A stretch of DNA of 64,000 nucleotides, taken from NCBI RefSeq assembly GCF_032050975.1, contig NZ_CP116967.1:3655001-3719000 (forward strand), read 5' to 3'. This DNA comes from Candidatus Nitrospira allomarina. Its GTDB lineage: Bacteria; Nitrospirota; Nitrospiria; Nitrospirales; UBA8639. The translations under genes were made by a program, and so were the position numbers. Under the pieces are notes generated by a model. The model was not told the origin of the DNA and searched no databases. It was given only the letters and a program-made list of their open reading frames with translations. Of the stretch, positions 35,862 to 45,323 are shown in pieces. How positions within the stretch are numbered: the stretch's first letter is position 1; every line of letters starts with the position of its first letter.

Positions 35862-37121
35862 ATGAAAGCCGGTCGTCGCGTGAAAGATCAAGAGAAACGT
35901 TCACTATACAATGGGATTAAATCAATTGGCGCAATGGCCTTCATCGTGCTCTTAGTCATCGGGACCTGGTGGTATAGCACGGCACAATCAGACCAGTCCT
36001 CTGTGCCGGATCCACAGGTCGGCATGACATGCGATATGGGTGTTTCTGCCGCGAAGTCCGGGCGGTCTCTGTCAGTGACGAATGCCCAACCAGCCCTGCC
36101 GGCGGGCCAATCGGTCCCATCCGCAGATGTGTCATCAGATGCTGTACACTCATCGCCGCCCTCCGATCCGGCTCCTGATGGGCTGGTTTGGATTCCCGGT
36201 GGTGAATTTTCCATGGGGGCAGCCGATTTATCCGAAGATGAAATGAACGATGTCGGCATGCATGCAACGCGAGATTCCCGCCCGATTCATCGTGTCTACG
36301 TGGATGGATTCTGGATGGATAAAACAGAGGTCACGAATGCGCAGTTCAAACGGTTCGTCGACGCCACCGGCTATATCACGGTCGCGGAGCGCACACCGCG
36401 TGCGGAGGATTTTCCAGGTGCCCCCCCGGAGAACCTGGTGGCCGGGTCCGTCGTATTTTCTCCACCGGACCATGCCGTGCCGCTTGATACCCATTTTCGA
36501 TGGTGGAGTTACATTAAGGGGGCCAACTGGCGTCATCCGCTTGGTCCAACCAGCGACCTCAATGGTCGCGAAGAATATCCTGTTGTGCACATCGCGTATG
36601 AAGACGCGGAGGCCTATGCCAAATGGGCCGGAAAACGGCTTCCCACCGAAGCGGAATGGGAGTTCGCCGCGCGCGGAGGATTAAGCGGCAAGGTCTATCC
36701 CTGGGGCGATGAGTTTCGAAAAGATGGTCAATGGATGGCCAATAGCCATCAAGGCCATTTTCCGAATCAAGATACCGGTGACGATCAATATATGGGCATC
36801 GGGCCGGTGGCAAAGTTTCCCCCGAACGGGTACGGACTCTATGACGTAGCCGGGAACGTATGGGAATGGACGAGTGACTGGTATCGGCCCGATTATTACG
36901 CACGACTCGCAATAGCAGGCGGAGTCGCACACAATCCGCAAGGACCCGACTCCCCGTTCGATCCTACCGAACCCGGAGAAAAAAAACGCGTGCACCGTGG
37001 CGGATCGTTTTTGTGCACCGAACAATACTGTTCCCGCTACATGGTCGGCACACGCGGCAAGGGTGAAATCAACACGGGAACCAATCACCTGGGATTTCGG
37101 TGTGTCATGTCCCCAAAATAG
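35862..37121 (+). CDS. Membrane-anchored formylglycine-generating enzyme (sulfatase-modifying factor)
   Basis: 419 residues. A basic tip and one helix (about 20-40) anchor it, then a Ser/Pro-rich linker leads to the FGE domain (about 107-417): VWIPGGEFSMGA, HRVYVDGFWMDKTEVTNAQF, LPTEAEWEFAARGG, NVWEWTSDWYRPDYY and HLGFRCVM. C385 and C390 in GGSFLCTEQYCSRY match the C-x4-C copper-binding active pair of true FGEs, so it should turn the sulfatase active-site Cys into formylglycine. The two sulfatase genes that follow carry exactly such a Cys. The linker suggests it works outside the cytoplasm; many bacterial FGEs are cytoplasmic, so this placement is notable. Confidence 0.9.
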   Translation: MKAGRRVKDQEKRSLYNGIKSIGAMAFIVLLVIGTWWYSTAQSDQSSVPDPQVGMTCDMGVSAAKSGRSLSVTNAQPALPAGQSVPSADVSSDAVHSSPPSDPAPDGLVWIPGGEFSMGAADLSEDEMNDVGMHATRDSRPIHRVYVDGFWMDKTEVTNAQFKRFVDATGYITVAERTPRAEDFPGAPPENLVAGSVVFSPPDHAVPLDTHFRWWSYIKGANWRHPLGPTSDLNGREEYPVVHIAYEDAEAYAKWAGKRLPTEAEWEFAARGGLSGKVYPWGDEFRKDGQWMANSHQGHFPNQDTGDDQYMGIGPVAKFPPNGYGLYDVAGNVWEWTSDWYRPDYYARLAIAGGVAHNPQGPDSPFDPTEPGEKKRVHRGGSFLCTEQYCSRYMVGTRGKGEINTGTNHLGFRCVMSPK

Positions 37122-37246
37122 AAATCTTGAGAGCATGATGAGCGATTATATGCCGACACGACAGGCCATCGGACGAAAACCGTAAGCAAGAAAATCATGA
37201 AAATACAGATACCAACTTATGACATGAATGAGAAAAGGAGAAAATT

Positions 37247-39667
37247 ATGAAGGGTGTCCTTGGTGTTTCCCTCGCCATTCTGGCGGTTTTATCCCTTCCG
37301 CTGGGTGCAGCGGCTGAAAGTCAGCTTGATCGGACAGTGCTGCCGATTCACGAGCCGGAATATCCACCCATCACAAAGTTGGATGCTCGAAACGCCACTC
37401 CTCCCCCACGATTTGAAGTAAAGGCCCCTGCGGACGCGCCCAACGTACTGCTCGTGATGATTGATGACATGGGGTTCGGAATGCCCAGCGCTTTTGGCGG
37501 GCCCATACACATGCCAACCGCAGAACGATTGGCTAATCAGGGACTCCGCTATAACCATTTCCATACGACCGCTCTTTGTTCGCCGACCCGTGCCGCCCTA
37601 TTGAGTGGCCGAAACCATCACATGAACAACATGGGCGCCATCACGGAAATGGCCACGCCATTCCCCGGCAATACCGGCCGGCGTCCGAACAATGTGGCCC
37701 CACTGGCAGAGATGCTGCGGCTGAACGGTTACAGCACCGCGTTTTTCGGCAAGAACCACGAGACGGCTGCCTGGGAAGTGAGCCCCTCCGGTCCGACCGA
37801 CCGCTGGCCGACCCGGTCCGGATTCGACAAGTTTTATGGCTTCATCGGCGGAGAAACCAATCAATGGGCGCCCTTACTCTATGACGGCCTGTCGCAAGTG
37901 GAGCTGTCAAAAGATCCGAACTACCATTTCATGAACGACATGACGAACCAGGCAATTCACTGGATGCGGTATCAAAAGTCGCTTACGCCTGACAAACCAT
38001 TTTTCATTTACTTTGCGCCTGGGGCCACCCATGCGCCTCACCATGTGCCCAAAGAATGGATCGAGAAGTACAAGGGCAAATTTGATGGAGGGTGGGATCA
38101 GTTTCGCGCAGAAACCCTGTCCCGTCAAATCAAACTTGGAGTGGTGCCTGCCGGCACGAAGCTCGCATCGAAACCCGAAGCCATCAAGGACTGGGACAAA
38201 TTGACAGCGGATGAAAAAAAGTTGTTTGCACGACAAATGGAAGTTTTCGCAGGATTCGGCGAATATACCGACAGGGAAATCGGGCGGTTGGTTCAAGCGG
38301 TGGAGCAGACCGGCCACATGGACAACACCCTGATCATCTACATCATCGGGGACAATGGCACAAGTGCGGAAGGTGGCATGAGCGGCCTGTTCAACGAGAT
38401 GACGTATTTTAATCGAGTACCCGAAACTGTCCAGGACATTCTGAAGCATTACGATGATCTGGGGGGACCGATGTCGTATCCTCACATGGCGGCGGGGTGG
38501 GCGGTGGCCGGTGATACACCCTTTATGTGGACCAAACAAGTGCCTTCCAACTTTGGCGGCACCCGGAACGGAATGGTCATTCACTGGCCCCAAAGAATCA
38601 AGGCCAAAGGGGAGATTCGCCAACAATTCCACCACGTGATCGATGTAGCACCGACCGTGCTGGAGGCTGCCGGCCTGCCGGAGCCGAGCATGGTCAACGG
38701 AACGAAACAGGCTCCCATCGAAGGCGTGAGCATGGTGTATACATTTGATAATCCGAAGGCAACAGATCGGCATACCACGCAATACTTTGAAATCATGGGC
38801 AATCGCGGCATCTACGCGGACGGCTGGTTTGCCGGAACGGTCCATCGGGCGCCGTGGGAATTCGAGCCGCGCAGAGCACTTCTCGATGATATATGGGAGC
38901 TATACGATACGCGCACTGATTTCAGCCTTTCCAACGATCTGGCTGCCAAGAATTCAGACAAGCTGAAGGAACTGCAGGCTCTGTTTCTGGAGGAAGCCGT
39001 CAAATATCGCGTGTTGCCCATAGATGACCGCCTCCTGGAGCGCGTCAATGCAGCTACGGCGGGCCGACCGGATTTGATGGATGGCCGTACATCCCTTACC
39101 CTGTATGAGGGCATGGAGGGAATGTCGGAAAACGTCTTCATCAATATCAAAAATCGCTCCCACACTATTACTGCCCAGTTAGAGATTCCCGATGGAGACA
39201 TTAACGGCGTGATTCTTGCGCAAGCGGGCCGGTTCGGCGGCTGGAGTCTTTATGTAAAAGACGGGAAGCCGACCTATACCTATAACTTCCTGGGCTTACA
39301 GCGGTTCACCGTGGCGGCTCCACATACTCTTGAACCCGGCAAAGTCACGATACGGTACGAATTCGTCTATGAGGCACCTGGTATGGGCAAAGGCGGCGTC
39401 GGTACAATTTTTATCAATGATCAGAAAGTGGCCGAGGGAAAAATCGAGCATACGCAATGCTGCGTGTTTTCCGCGGACGAGGGTGCGGATGTAGGGTTGG
39501 ATGAAGGGACGCCTGTCATTGAGAACTATGGAATTCCGTCGCCATATCGATTCAACGGAACAATCAAGCAGGTCACAGTTGATCTTCAAGATATGACAGC
39601 TGCCGACCGGCACGAAGCAAATCAAGCTCGCATTGAATATACTCACAAAAAAGCTTTGTCCGACTAA
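37247..39667 (+). CDS. Exported arylsulfatase, Cys-type (large form)
   Basis: 806 residues; AAAAGGAG precedes the ATG. A signal peptide ends LGAAAESQ. The alkaline-phosphatase-fold core has the metal Asp pair NVLLVMIDDMGFG (about 76-88), the sulfatase signature TALCSPTRAALLSGRN with C111 as the residue to be converted to formylglycine, then GKNHETAAWE, FAPGATHAPHH and IIGDNGTSAEGGMSG. A C-terminal domain of about 200 residues (from LYEGMEGMSENVFINIKNRS) is beta-rich and may bind substrate. Arylsulfatases release sulfate from aryl or sugar esters (family knowledge). It lies 125 bases after the FGE gene, its expected activator. Confidence 0.93.
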   Translation: MKGVLGVSLAILAVLSLPLGAAAESQLDRTVLPIHEPEYPPITKLDARNATPPPRFEVKAPADAPNVLLVMIDDMGFGMPSAFGGPIHMPTAERLANQGLRYNHFHTTALCSPTRAALLSGRNHHMNNMGAITEMATPFPGNTGRRPNNVAPLAEMLRLNGYSTAFFGKNHETAAWEVSPSGPTDRWPTRSGFDKFYGFIGGETNQWAPLLYDGLSQVELSKDPNYHFMNDMTNQAIHWMRYQKSLTPDKPFFIYFAPGATHAPHHVPKEWIEKYKGKFDGGWDQFRAETLSRQIKLGVVPAGTKLASKPEAIKDWDKLTADEKKLFARQMEVFAGFGEYTDREIGRLVQAVEQTGHMDNTLIIYIIGDNGTSAEGGMSGLFNEMTYFNRVPETVQDILKHYDDLGGPMSYPHMAAGWAVAGDTPFMWTKQVPSNFGGTRNGMVIHWPQRIKAKGEIRQQFHHVIDVAPTVLEAAGLPEPSMVNGTKQAPIEGVSMVYTFDNPKATDRHTTQYFEIMGNRGIYADGWFAGTVHRAPWEFEPRRALLDDIWELYDTRTDFSLSNDLAAKNSDKLKELQALFLEEAVKYRVLPIDDRLLERVNAATAGRPDLMDGRTSLTLYEGMEGMSENVFINIKNRSHTITAQLEIPDGDINGVILAQAGRFGGWSLYVKDGKPTYTYNFLGLQRFTVAAPHTLEPGKVTIRYEFVYEAPGMGKGGVGTIFINDQKVAEGKIEHTQCCVFSADEGADVGLDEGTPVIENYGIPSPYRFNGTIKQVTVDLQDMTAADRHEANQARIEYTHKKALSD

Positions 39668-40374
39668 AAATGCTGCATGGTACGGACAGGGAAAGGCTTG
39701 CGACTTTTCCTACCTGTTTTCCTCTTCCGTGAATATGGATGGGTGAAGGAGTAATGCCTAGAATTTGCATGGCTGCTGTTACGGAAGATGACGAGACCCG
39801 CGATAGTTGAGGATTACGAAATCACCCTGCCCTATCGATTGACGGAGAAGATCAAAAGAATTTTCATCAAATTGAAGTACATGAAATTGTCTGCCCAAGC
39901 GGACATGAAGAAGGACTTGCAGCCTCCAGACCTGGGGATGAACCCACTCCTCAGTCAGAAAGGTACGACTGAAATCCCCCAGATGGGGAAAGGCCTTTTT
40001 CGAGATCAAACCAGTGCACGGCAGCGAATGTTGGCCCTGACGAACGGATTTACGGCATTAGGGAAGGAGAACGTCTTCTGGCACAGTTTCCTGCATGTGT
40101 TTTATCTAACCCTCATTTTGGTGTGTCGCCACTCATTAAAAGAAAATTTTTTAAATGGAAACGAGCCGCCTTATTGAGGTATATTCTGATCGCACTCCTC
40201 ATCAAGCGAATCTGGTTTTAGCAAACCTTCGCAAGCCCGCTCTAAATCGTTTCGGATAAGAGGCGGTTACCCGCATGAGGACAAGAACGCGACAAGATAA
40301 TGACACCATTCAACTGCCCAAAATAGTCCACAAAAAATTACCCCCAAACTTTCACAGAAAGGAGCAGCGCAGCA
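39668..40374. other. Intergenic region with a doubtful ORF
   Basis: About 700 bases between the two sulfatase genes. A forward ORF at 39788-40177 (129 codons) starts without a ribosome site and its product, rich in Lys and Leu, matches nothing I know. It could be a decayed remnant. No RNA gene or hairpin found. Confidence 0.35.
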
Positions 40375-41946
40375 ATGAAAACATTACTGACCGCTTGTAG
40401 GCTGGCCGTCTTGCTGACATTGAGCGGGCTGACGACAGCCCATGCCGCTGAAACAAAGCCGAACATCATTATCATCTGGGGCGACGATATAGGACAAAGC
40501 AATGTCAGCGCATACTCCCACGGCGTAATGGGCTACCAGACACCCAACATTGATCGTGTCGCGAAAGAGGGGATGATGTTCACAGATTATTACGCCGAGC
40601 AAAGCTGCACCGCCGGGCGTTCGGCCTTTATCACCGGCCAGAACGTTTTCCGTACGGGCTTGAGCAAGGTCGGCATGCCGGGCGCCCCCATCGGCATGAG
40701 CAAGGAAGACCCGTCCATCGCCATGTTGCTAAAGGCACAAGGGTATGTCACCGGCCAATTCGGTAAGAATCACCTGGGAGACAAGGACGAGCACCTCCCT
40801 ACCGCCCATGGGTTCGATGAGTTTTATGGGAACCTGTATCACCTGAACGCCGAAGAGGAGCCGGAACAGCCCGATTATCCTAAAGAAACCGACTTCCCCA
40901 ACTTCCGCAAAAAATTCGGCCCGCGCGGGGTGATTCATAGCTTTGCCAATTCTGACGGCACCCAGAAAATCGAGGACACCGGTCCTCTCACCAAGAAGCG
41001 AATGGAAACGATCGACGACGACATTGCCGCCCGTGCAGCGGAGTTCATCGAGAAACAGGCCAAGGCCGGCAAGCCGATGTTTGTCTGGGTCAATTTTACT
41101 CACATGCATTTCCGCACCCATCCCAAGCCGGAGAGTGTGGGCCAGTCCGGGCGATGGCAGAGTGAATACCACGACACGATGATCGATCACGACAAGAACG
41201 TCGGCACCGTACTCGACAAACTCGATGAATTGGGTCTTAGCGACAACACCCTCGTCGTGTATAGCACCGACAACGGACCTCACATGAATTCCTGGCCGGA
41301 TGCCGGGATGACACCTTTTCGTAACGAGAAGAACTCCAACTGGGAAGGAGCCTATCGCGTCCCTGCCATGGTGCGCTGGCCCGGCCACATTCAGCCCGGC
41401 ACCGTGTCCAACGACATTGTGTCCCACCTTGATTGGGCACCGACCCTCTTGGCCGCCGCCGGAGAGCCCGACATCAAGGAAAAACTGCAAAAGGGCTACC
41501 AGATTGGAAAAATGACGTACAAAGTACATTTGGACGGGTTTAACCAGTTACCGTACTTCACTGGCCAGCAGAAGAAGAGCGCTCGCGAATCATTCCTCTA
41601 TTTTTCTGACGATGGGGATTTGACAGGTTTGCGCTACGACAACTGGAAGGTGATCTTTGCTCAGCAACGGGCAGCTGGTACCCTGGCGGTCTGGAGCGAG
41701 CCTTTCGTGAAGACCCGGATTCCCTTGCTCATCAATCTACGAATGGACCCGTACGAGCGGGCGCCGATTACGTCCAACACCTATTGGGACTGGTATATCG
41801 ATCATGCTTACCTCCTCCTGCCGGCGCAGGATTATGTCGGCCGATTCTTAGGGTCCTTTAAAGAATTTCCGCCCCGTCAAAAGGCCGCCAGCTTCACCAT
41901 CGACCAGGTGTTGGAAACTCTTCAAATGGGCGTAGGCAGCAAATAA
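40375..41946 (+). CDS. Exported arylsulfatase, Cys-type
   Basis: 523 residues; AAAGGAG lies about twelve bases before the ATG. Signal peptide ends TTAHAAET. Metal-binding NIIIIWGDDIGQSNVSAYS (30-48), sulfatase signature EQSCTAGRSAFITGQ with C78 for formylglycine (C-T-A-G-R), GKNHLGDKDEHLPTAHGFDE, VWVNFTHMHFRTHP, and VVYSTDNGPHMNSWPDAG. It is distinct from the 806-residue sulfatase and shares only the core motifs. A strong hairpin follows the stop. Substrate is unknown. Formylglycine formation is expected to need the FGE at 35862-37121, or another one elsewhere. Confidence 0.93.
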   Translation: MKTLLTACRLAVLLTLSGLTTAHAAETKPNIIIIWGDDIGQSNVSAYSHGVMGYQTPNIDRVAKEGMMFTDYYAEQSCTAGRSAFITGQNVFRTGLSKVGMPGAPIGMSKEDPSIAMLLKAQGYVTGQFGKNHLGDKDEHLPTAHGFDEFYGNLYHLNAEEEPEQPDYPKETDFPNFRKKFGPRGVIHSFANSDGTQKIEDTGPLTKKRMETIDDDIAARAAEFIEKQAKAGKPMFVWVNFTHMHFRTHPKPESVGQSGRWQSEYHDTMIDHDKNVGTVLDKLDELGLSDNTLVVYSTDNGPHMNSWPDAGMTPFRNEKNSNWEGAYRVPAMVRWPGHIQPGTVSNDIVSHLDWAPTLLAAAGEPDIKEKLQKGYQIGKMTYKVHLDGFNQLPYFTGQQKKSARESFLYFSDDGDLTGLRYDNWKVIFAQQRAAGTLAVWSEPFVKTRIPLLINLRMDPYERAPITSNTYWDWYIDHAYLLLPAQDYVGRFLGSFKEFPPRQKAASFTIDQVLETLQMGVGSK

Positions 41947-41981
41947 TGCCCGATACCATGACAAACTGAATCAACTTACCC

Positions 41982-42012
41982 GCCCGCATCCGTCCCACCG
42001 GAGGATGCGGGC
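41982..42012 (+). terminator. Strong stem-loop after the second sulfatase
   Basis: GCCCGCATCC pairs with GGATGCGGGC over an 11-base loop, 36 bases after the stop. TATCTCATT follows, a weak U-tract, so a Rho-independent terminator is likely. It also separates the sulfatase from the next membrane-protein gene. Confidence 0.6.
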
Positions 42013-42044
42013 TATCTCATTACACACACATTGGAAGACTCACG

Positions 42045-42425
42045 GTGCAACTCAGAGCCTTGTTCATCGTGACAGCGATGCTGGAGACAGGGACAGGTTT
42101 AGCGTTAGTCCTTTCCCCATCGGTACCGGCTGCGATTCTGTTTGGTGCCTCCCTCGATACAGCCGGCGGTCTCCTCACAGCTCGCCTTGCAGGAGCCGCA
42201 CTCATTTCCCTCGGTATCGCCTGTTGGTTTGCACGGAATGATCGACAGAGCCGGGCGGCAACAGGGTTGGTGACAGCCATGGTGCTCTACAACGTTGGCG
42301 CCGTCGGAGTCTTCCTCTATGCGGGCATGGGCCTGGGACTGACCGGCGTGGGTCTTTGGCCGGCAGCTCTCCTTCACACAGGGTTGGCCATCTGGTGCCT
42401 CGGATGCCTTCGATCACATATGTGA
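42045..42425 (+). CDS. Small four-helix membrane protein
   Basis: 126 residues with a GTG start preceded by GGAAG. Four hydrophobic stretches (about 4-27, 38-61, 72-93 and 97-122) leave almost no soluble part. A recurring pattern of small residues (GTGLALVL, GGLLTARLAGAALISLG, YNVGAVGVFLYAGMGLGL) suits tightly packed helices. I do not recognise the family. It is placed just after a terminator-like hairpin and 62 bases before the HAD gene, in the same direction, so the two may be transcribed together. Confidence 0.65.
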   Translation: MQLRALFIVTAMLETGTGLALVLSPSVPAAILFGASLDTAGGLLTARLAGAALISLGIACWFARNDRQSRAATGLVTAMVLYNVGAVGVFLYAGMGLGLTGVGLWPAALLHTGLAIWCLGCLRSHM

Positions 42426-42487
42426 ACCTGATTAAGGATAGGTCGTCCAAGATCGACTTCAAACTCAGAAAGGAACCCAGGACAAAA

Positions 42488-43519
42488 ATGAACCGCACCC
42501 ATACTTTCGTTGCGGCCTGTGTCTTTTTGATCGCCCCATTCTCCGCAACGCTGATCTACGCCGCAGACGAGCTTCCATCCTGGAACGACGGCCTGAACAA
42601 ACAGGCCGTCGTGAACTTTGTCCAACGTGTCACCACACCAGGTCCCGACTTTGTGCCTGAAGCTGCTCGCATTGGTGTTTTTGACAACGATGGCACGCTT
42701 TGGGCGGAACAGCCCATGTACTTCCAATTGTTCTTTGCACTTGACCGCGTCAAAGCCCTCGCGCCACAACATCCCGAATGGAAAACCACGGAGCCGTTCG
42801 CCTCCCTGCTCCAAGGGGATGTAAAGGGCGCTCTGGCGGGCGGTGAACACGCAATCCTCAAAATCGTCATGGCCACCCACGCGGGGATGACGACGGCTGA
42901 GTTTGAGACAACCGTGAAAGACTGGATTGCGACCGCGAAACATCCCAAGACCAAACGTCTGCTCACTGAAATGGTGTATCAGCCCATGTTGGAGTTGCTG
43001 GCGTATCTTCGGACGAATGGTTTCAAGACGTTCATTGTTTCCGGCGGCGGCATCGATTTCATGCGGCCCTGGACCGAGCACGTGTATGGAATCCCACCCG
43101 AACAGGTCGTCGGCAGCAGCGGCAAACTGAAATATGCGTTGCGCGATGGGGATCCGGTACTCGTCAAGCTTCCTGAAATCAACTTCATTGACGACAAGGA
43201 CGGCAAACCTGTCGGCATTCAGACGCACATCGGTCGAAGGCCCATTCTGGCCTTCGGCAACTCAGACGGCGATCTTCAAATGCTCCAGTGGACGGCAAGC
43301 GGAAATGGAGCACGCTTCATGGCTCTCATCCACCACACCGACGCTGAGCGTGAATGGGCCTATGACCGCAAATCATCCATCGGCCATCTAGATAAGGCAC
43401 TGGACGAAGCAAAAGGCAAAGGGTGGACGGTGGTAGATATGGAAAAGGATTGGAAGGCCGTCTATCCGTATCACAGGCATAGCGGTGATATGTCAATGTC
43501 CGAATCCTCGGATAGATGA
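42488..43519 (+). CDS. Exported HAD-family phosphatase
   Basis: 343 residues from the ATG at 42488; an open frame from 42356 overlaps the upstream gene. The signal peptide ends LIYAADEL. HAD motif I is GVFDNDGTLW (nucleophile and acid Asp), motif II is FIVSGGGIDFM, motif III probably lies near KLKYAL, and motif IV is FIDDKDGKP followed by AFGNSDGDLQMLQW. The cap region (about 70-150) is helical. It resembles phosphoserine-phosphatase-type HAD hydrolases but is predicted periplasmic, which fits the hydrolase theme of the locus. Substrate unknown. The gene closes the 23.5-43.5 kb block. Confidence 0.88.
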   Translation: MNRTHTFVAACVFLIAPFSATLIYAADELPSWNDGLNKQAVVNFVQRVTTPGPDFVPEAARIGVFDNDGTLWAEQPMYFQLFFALDRVKALAPQHPEWKTTEPFASLLQGDVKGALAGGEHAILKIVMATHAGMTTAEFETTVKDWIATAKHPKTKRLLTEMVYQPMLELLAYLRTNGFKTFIVSGGGIDFMRPWTEHVYGIPPEQVVGSSGKLKYALRDGDPVLVKLPEINFIDDKDGKPVGIQTHIGRRPILAFGNSDGDLQMLQWTASGNGARFMALIHHTDAEREWAYDRKSSIGHLDKALDEAKGKGWTVVDMEKDWKAVYPYHRHSGDMSMSESSDR

Positions 43520-44212
43520 ATTTCATTTTGCCGATTTATCGGAGGAATGAGCCAAGTGAATGGGGCATGGCGGGGAAACGCTCTCCTTTAGAAATGCATG
43601 TGATCCACAAAGCCGGTCGGTCACCTCTCGATGATCTCTGTATTGGTTCGAAACGGGGAACTCCATCTCATCCCAGTCACGCCGGGGCATGGATAAAAAA
43701 ACCGGATGATCGATTTCCAATCGAACGGAAAGATATAAGGTCCTGCCCAAAAAAAAGAACACCCTTTTGCCGAAGGACCAGAGCCATTTCTCTTCTGATG
43801 AAGGATCATTGACGAGAAACCTTGTTCTCAAAAAGTGCCGTAGATCATTCTGAAAGAGCACCTTGAGGTCTCTGAACGGCAAGTCCAGAGGTTTATCCGC
43901 ACTATCCCTCCAAACGCCCGCCCAACTTTGAAGAGGCGTTTCTAAAAATCGTCTCTTCCTTCATTGCACTCCTCACGCTATTCAACTCATTTGATTCTCA
44001 TGCCGTTCCTCCATGGCTGTTCCGATGCGTTTCGGGAGTGACCGGCAAATCGGCAAACAACCGAGGTAGCACTCCAAGTCTTCTATGAGGTAATATTTTC
44101 AACATTGCATTGGGCGCCCACTTCAACGTCGCACAATACGTCACGCACACTCCTGGATACTCGAGACAAAAAAGGTGTGAGCGTCGACTCTTTTCAAGGA
44201 CAACACAGGATT
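43520..44212. other. Intergenic region, no confident gene
   Basis: About 690 bases. Opposing ORFs (43516-43812 forward, 43523-43882 reverse) overlap each other, lack ribosome sites and match no family I know. The region marks the end of the sulfatase/DUF3604 locus. Confidence 0.4.
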
Positions 44213-44833
44213 ATGAGGAATTGGAGTCGAGGCATATTTTTAGGCCATCTCACCTCACTTGAACGGCTCAATGCCCTCACAGACGGTGTGTACGCAATTG
44301 TGATCACCCTTCTGGTGCTGGATCTGAAGGTGCCTGAAACTCCTGGACTGACCACAGGCCAGCTTCTTACCGACCTTCAAGAGCAGATCCCAAATTTTGC
44401 TGCCTGGATACTCAGTTTTTATATGGCGGCGTTTCTGTGGATGAGGAATTTTTGGATTCTCAAGCACCTGCAGAAATGCGATGAAAAGACATTCTGGTTG
44501 AACTTTGTTCATCTGATGTTTGTATCGCTCATCCCTTACTCTGCCTCGTTGCTCGGTCATTACGAAGAAGATGCCGTTGCGGTCATCATTTTTTCCTCAA
44601 CTCTTGGTCTGGCTAGTTTTTCTTTATTGATCCTCCACCAGTATGTGGCGGCCAAACGCGATTGGCATCTGGATGGTGCACCCAAGCTCTGGACGAATCC
44701 GAACTTGTGGGCCATGTACCCCGCACCAATTTTTGCGATAGGTTCTATTCTCATCTCTTTCAACAACGTCAATGGCGCGATTGCCTTCTGGTTCCTCGCG
44801 CCCGTCTGGGCGCGCTTTTTCTCACAGAGATAA
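44213..44833 (+). CDS. TMEM175-family (DUF1211) channel-like protein
   Basis: 206 residues from the ATG at 44213, preceded by AGGA; an extension to 44105 has no signal. Helix 1 carries the family signature LNALTDGVYAIVITLLVLDLK, where the S/T-D-G motif and neighbouring residues line the pore of bacterial TMEM175 potassium channels (family knowledge). About six helices follow: WILSFYMAAFLWMRNFW, FVHLMFVSLIPYSASLLG, VAVIIFSSTLGLASFSLLIL, PAPIFAIGSILISF and GAIAFWFLAPVW. The expected Phe of the F-S-D motif is Leu here. Probably a potassium-permeable tetramer in the inner membrane. Confidence 0.87.
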   Translation: MRNWSRGIFLGHLTSLERLNALTDGVYAIVITLLVLDLKVPETPGLTTGQLLTDLQEQIPNFAAWILSFYMAAFLWMRNFWILKHLQKCDEKTFWLNFVHLMFVSLIPYSASLLGHYEEDAVAVIIFSSTLGLASFSLLILHQYVAAKRDWHLDGAPKLWTNPNLWAMYPAPIFAIGSILISFNNVNGAIAFWFLAPVWARFFSQR

Positions 44834-44870
44834 ATGGACTCAGAGGTAAAACGGTCCACTTTGAGAATGA

Positions 44871-45308
44871 ATGATGAATCCCTACCGACGAGGACAGGCA
44901 TGCTTGGGCCGACTCGGATTGACGTTCACCATATTCTGCGCGGTCGGGATTTTTGCCTGTGCCTCGCAAGACTTCCTATTAACAGGATCATGGGAAAGCA
45001 CTGAGATCACCCATCCTTCTCCTTTTTTTTCCGGGGCGCTGGCCTCCAATACAGGCAGGAATGTCAGCTTGATCCTGAACCGGCATGGGACATTTACATG
45101 GGTCGAACCTGAAGGCGTTTGCCATTCGGGGGTCTATCGCATTCAAGGCCAGGCTCTCCTTTTGATCCCATCGCCAGAAAAGGAACGTATTCGCCTTGAC
45201 TATACTTTCCGTGGGGATGAACTCCGCCTGAAAACCCCGGATGGTTTTATGTTTGAGTTTCGAAAGACACCGCACCAGGTTGATGCGGGAGCCAAGCCCT
45301 GCAATTGA
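44871..45308 (+). CDS. Small lipoprotein with a lipocalin-like core
   Basis: 145 residues. A basic start and hydrophobic helix end in GIFACASQ, giving Cys30 as likely lipidation site. The mature region (LLTGSWESTEITHP, GRNVSLILNRHGTFTWVEPE, SGVYRIQGQALLLIPS, RLDYTFRGDELRLKTPDGF) reads as an up-and-down beta barrel, as in small lipocalin-like domains that bind lipids or haem. Family not certain. It starts 37 bases after the TMEM175-like gene and 15 bases before the EF-hand gene, so the three may form one transcription unit. Confidence 0.7.
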   Translation: MMNPYRRGQACLGRLGLTFTIFCAVGIFACASQDFLLTGSWESTEITHPSPFFSGALASNTGRNVSLILNRHGTFTWVEPEGVCHSGVYRIQGQALLLIPSPEKERIRLDYTFRGDELRLKTPDGFMFEFRKTPHQVDAGAKPCN

Positions 45309-45323
45309 AAGAAAGGAGATGCA

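Noticed and set aside
37907-38845. 312-codon reverse ORF inside the large sulfatase
   Set aside because: Antisense shadow; the sulfatase motifs are on the other strand.
39788-40177. 129-codon ORF between the sulfatases
   Set aside because: No ribosome site, no family resemblance, no partner overlap; kept only as a doubtful note in the intergenic entry.
40729-41529. 266-codon reverse ORF inside the second sulfatase
   Set aside because: Antisense shadow of the alkaline-phosphatase-fold core.
42374-43228. 284-codon reverse ORF inside the HAD gene
   Set aside because: Antisense shadow; HAD motifs I, II and IV are on the forward strand.
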